Assembly (NCBI RefSeq): GCF_004216565.1
Contig: NZ_SGWV01000012.1
Coordinates: forward strand, 62,001 to 126,000
DNA from: Sphaerotilus mobilis
GTDB taxonomy: Bacteria; Pseudomonadota; Gammaproteobacteria; Burkholderiales; Burkholderiaceae_C
Length of the DNA stretch: 64,000 bases
Direction: 5' to 3'
Program-made: the position numbers and the translations under genes
Shown: positions 62,294 to 64,000 of the stretch, piece by piece
How the letters are laid out: every line of letters starts with the position of its first letter
How positions within the stretch are numbered: position 1 is the first letter of the stretch
The notes under the pieces: generated by a model
Seen by the model: the letters and a program-made list of their open reading frames with translations, nothing else
Told to the model about the DNA's origin: nothing
Database searches by the model: none

Positions 62294-64000
62294 TCAGTTA
62301 TTCAAGGTCTTAATCGCCGCCGCACTCAACCCAAACTGATAAAGAATCTGACTCCAATCCTTCAACCCACGCGTGAACGCGGTCCAGAAGGTTTCGCGGT
62401 TGCCCTTCTCGGGCACCACCAAGGTATCCCCCGGCATCAGCTCCACCCGCTCCAGCCCGTCAAACCACCAGCCGCGACGGCTGGCGTGCATCACGGTGCC
62501 GTCGGCGCGAACGATGAAGCTGTTTTCGAGGTCGGCTTCGACGTCCACGCCGGCTGCGTCTAGGTATTCCTTCATCTTGCGACCCGGCCGCCACAGCAGT
62601 GCGTTGTTGTTGGCCACTGCGCCGACCGCGAAGATGAAGGCCGGTTTGGAGGGGATGCTGACGCGGTCGCCGTCTTCGAGGCTCAGGTCCGGCAGGTCGC
62701 GCGTACCGGCTGCGGAGGTCGGCAGTTCGAGGGCGATGCGGCCGTTGGATTTCAGGCTTTTCAGGCGCTGCAATTGGGCGCGCTGTGATTCGGCCTGGGC
62801 GGCGCGCAAGGCGGTGGCGGCTTGGGCGTCGGTGGCCGACAGGTTGGCGGTGGCCGTTGCGGCTGCGCTGGCGAGCTGGCTTTCAAGGCGCTTGACGGCG
62901 TCGTCGAGGGCGAGCTGTTGCTGGCGGCGGGTTTCTTCGCGGGCGAACTCGGTGCCGAAGACATAGGCTTCGGGCGTCAGGCCGCCGGCGCGCGAGATCA
63001 GGTCGGGCAGGGTTTCGCCGGGGCCGATCTGATAGATGCCGGGGGCGCGGACCTCGCCTTGCACACGCACCAGGCGGTTTTGCTTGGCCACCGGGTTCTT
63101 GATGTCGGCGCGGCCGAAGATGGTGACCACGTCGCCGGGCTGCAGCACGGGGTTGTGGGCGGGGTCCTTGTCGATCACCGCCTTGGCGAGGTTGAAGGGG
63201 ATCAGCTCCATCGCGACGCGGTCGCTGTTCAGGCGCTCGATCGCGGCGTATTCCCAGTTCGGTTCATCCAGCAGGTTGCGTACGTCGCGTTCGAGCTTGG
63301 CCTCGGTGACGTCGGCACTGCCGCCCTGCAGGGTCTTGCCCTCGATGAACTGCACCAGCTTGTTCTTGCGCTGGTAATAGTCGGGCGTGATGAGGGCCTC
63401 GCGGTCGGGGATCAGGTCGCTGACACGCATGCCCGGCGTGAACGGGTAGCGCAGCGGGTTGGCGACGTTGCCGCGCAGGGTGACGGCGTTGGCGAACTTG
63501 GGCTGGACCTTGAACAGGGTCAGGATGTCGCCGTCGCGCAGCGGCATGTTGCTGACGGCGCCGGCCAGTTCGACCTTGTTGACGACGCGCGGTGCGCGTG
63601 GCGTGCTGCGGTCCAGGCGTTCGAGTTGGGCGGTGCTCAGGTCGGTCGACGCGCTGGTGCCGCCGCCGTAGGCCAGCAGCGCGGCGATGGTCTCGCCCGT
63701 GGCTTTCAGTTCGTAGATGGCCGGGCTGTCGAGCGCGCCGGCCACGGCCACGCGCGGGCCGGCGGTGTTGAAGACGACGACGTCGCCCGGGAGCAGGCGC
63801 ACATCGGTGCCGCTGTTGCCGTTGAGGATGAAGTCGTAGAGGTCGATCTCGCCCACGACCTTGCCGGCGCGCTTGAGCTGCACGTTGCGCATGCTGCCGT
63901 TGCCGTTCGGACCGCCGCTGGCGAACACGACGTTGATCAACGTGGACAGGCTGCTGACGGTGTAGCCACCGGGCCGGCGGGCCTGGCCGACGACGAAGAC
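62294..64000 (-). CDS. Polysaccharide export protein with SLBB domains (Wza-like), N-terminus outside window
   Basis: The last 568 residues of a large export protein; the gene continues past 64000. Several SLBB/soluble-ligand-binding beta-grasp repeats are visible, each with a pattern like GDVVVF or PGDTL: LLPGDVVVFNTAGPRVAVAGAL, QPGDVVTIFGR, VRVQGEVRAPGIYQIGPGETLPDLISRAGG (in pieces), and DGDRVSIPSKPAFIFAVGAV. A Gln/Ala-rich coiled coil lies near visible residues 370-420. This is the extended Wza/GfcC-type protein found in Burkholderiales capsule loci, forming or attaching to the outer-membrane channel. GC-rich codon use here contrasts with the next genes. Confidence 0.88.
   Translation of the reverse strand, partial: VFVVGQARRPGGYTVSSLSTLINVVFASGGPNGNGSMRNVQLKRAGKVVGEIDLYDFILNGNSGTDVRLLPGDVVVFNTAGPRVAVAGALDSPAIYELKATGETIAALLAYGGGTSASTDLSTAQLERLDRSTPRAPRVVNKVELAGAVSNMPLRDGDILTLFKVQPKFANAVTLRGNVANPLRYPFTPGMRVSDLIPDREALITPDYYQRKNKLVQFIEGKTLQGGSADVTEAKLERDVRNLLDEPNWEYAAIERLNSDRVAMELIPFNLAKAVIDKDPAHNPVLQPGDVVTIFGRADIKNPVAKQNRLVRVQGEVRAPGIYQIGPGETLPDLISRAGGLTPEAYVFGTEFAREETRRQQQLALDDAVKRLESQLASAAATATANLSATDAQAATALRAAQAESQRAQLQRLKSLKSNGRIALELPTSAAGTRDLPDLSLEDGDRVSIPSKPAFIFAVGAVANNNALLWRPGRKMKEYLDAAGVDVEADLENSFIVRADGTVMHASRRGWWFDGLERVELMPGDTLVVPEKGNRETFWTAFTRGLKDWSQILYQFGLSAAAIKTLNN

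Overview
The window is GC-rich bacterial chromosome, and its gene content and order point to a betaproteobacterium of the order Burkholderiales, probably near the Leptothrix/Sphaerotilus/Rubrivivax group. The supporting blocks are nagZ-acpS-pdxJ-recO-era-rnc-lepB-lepA, degP-rseB-rseA-rpoE beside fabF-acpP-fabG-fabD-fabH-plsX-rpmF-yceD, and rluC diverging from rne. The genus is inference only; no rRNA gene is present.

Region 1 (1-31 kb) is housekeeping. It holds the end of a TrpB-like gene, sppA, a Rieske protein, a HAD phosphatase and rluC. Then come rne with a long leader, a minus-strand run from rnc down to nagZ, the signal peptidase and LepA genes, and the sigma-E envelope-stress operon (unknown membrane protein, rpoE, rseA, rseB, degP). 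The type II fatty acid synthesis cluster, maf, an RsmI-like methylase and the DEAD-box helicase rhlE follow. Between degP and lepA a promoter-like -10 element is followed at once by two back-to-back hairpins, the second ending in a U run. I read this as a candidate small RNA of about 66 nt or a leader attenuator.

Region 2 (31-40 kb) supplies activated sugars and the lipid-linked start of a surface glycan. A WecA-like phosphosugar transferase lies on the minus strand. Divergent from it, rfbBDAC makes dTDP-L-rhamnose, manC makes GDP-mannose, and gmd plus fcl make GDP-L-fucose. A VapBC-type toxin-antitoxin pair sits between fcl and gmd.

Region 3 (40-50 kb) begins with a cluster of GTAG-headed palindromic REP elements on a 244-bp period. 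Next comes a tightly coupled type I secretion operon: membrane fusion protein, an embedded family-4 glycosyltransferase, and an ABC exporter. A 1600-residue Calx-beta/RTX protein follows, with a typical type I C-terminal secretion domain and two tandem hairpins after the stop. The RTX gene contains a 720-bp higher-order repeat with a 401-bp stretch that is base-for-base identical between copies.

Region 4 (50-64 kb) is an AT-richer glycan assembly cluster. A wzz-like gene is on the plus strand. On the minus strand are an SLBB-domain export protein (cut by the window end), five glycosyltransferases, a Wzx flippase, a Wzy/EpsG polymerase, a polysaccharide pyruvyl transferase and a hexapeptide acyltransferase. 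With region 2 this predicts a Wzy-dependent polysaccharide containing rhamnose and/or fucose with pyruvate and acyl substituents. The base composition suggests acquisition by transfer.
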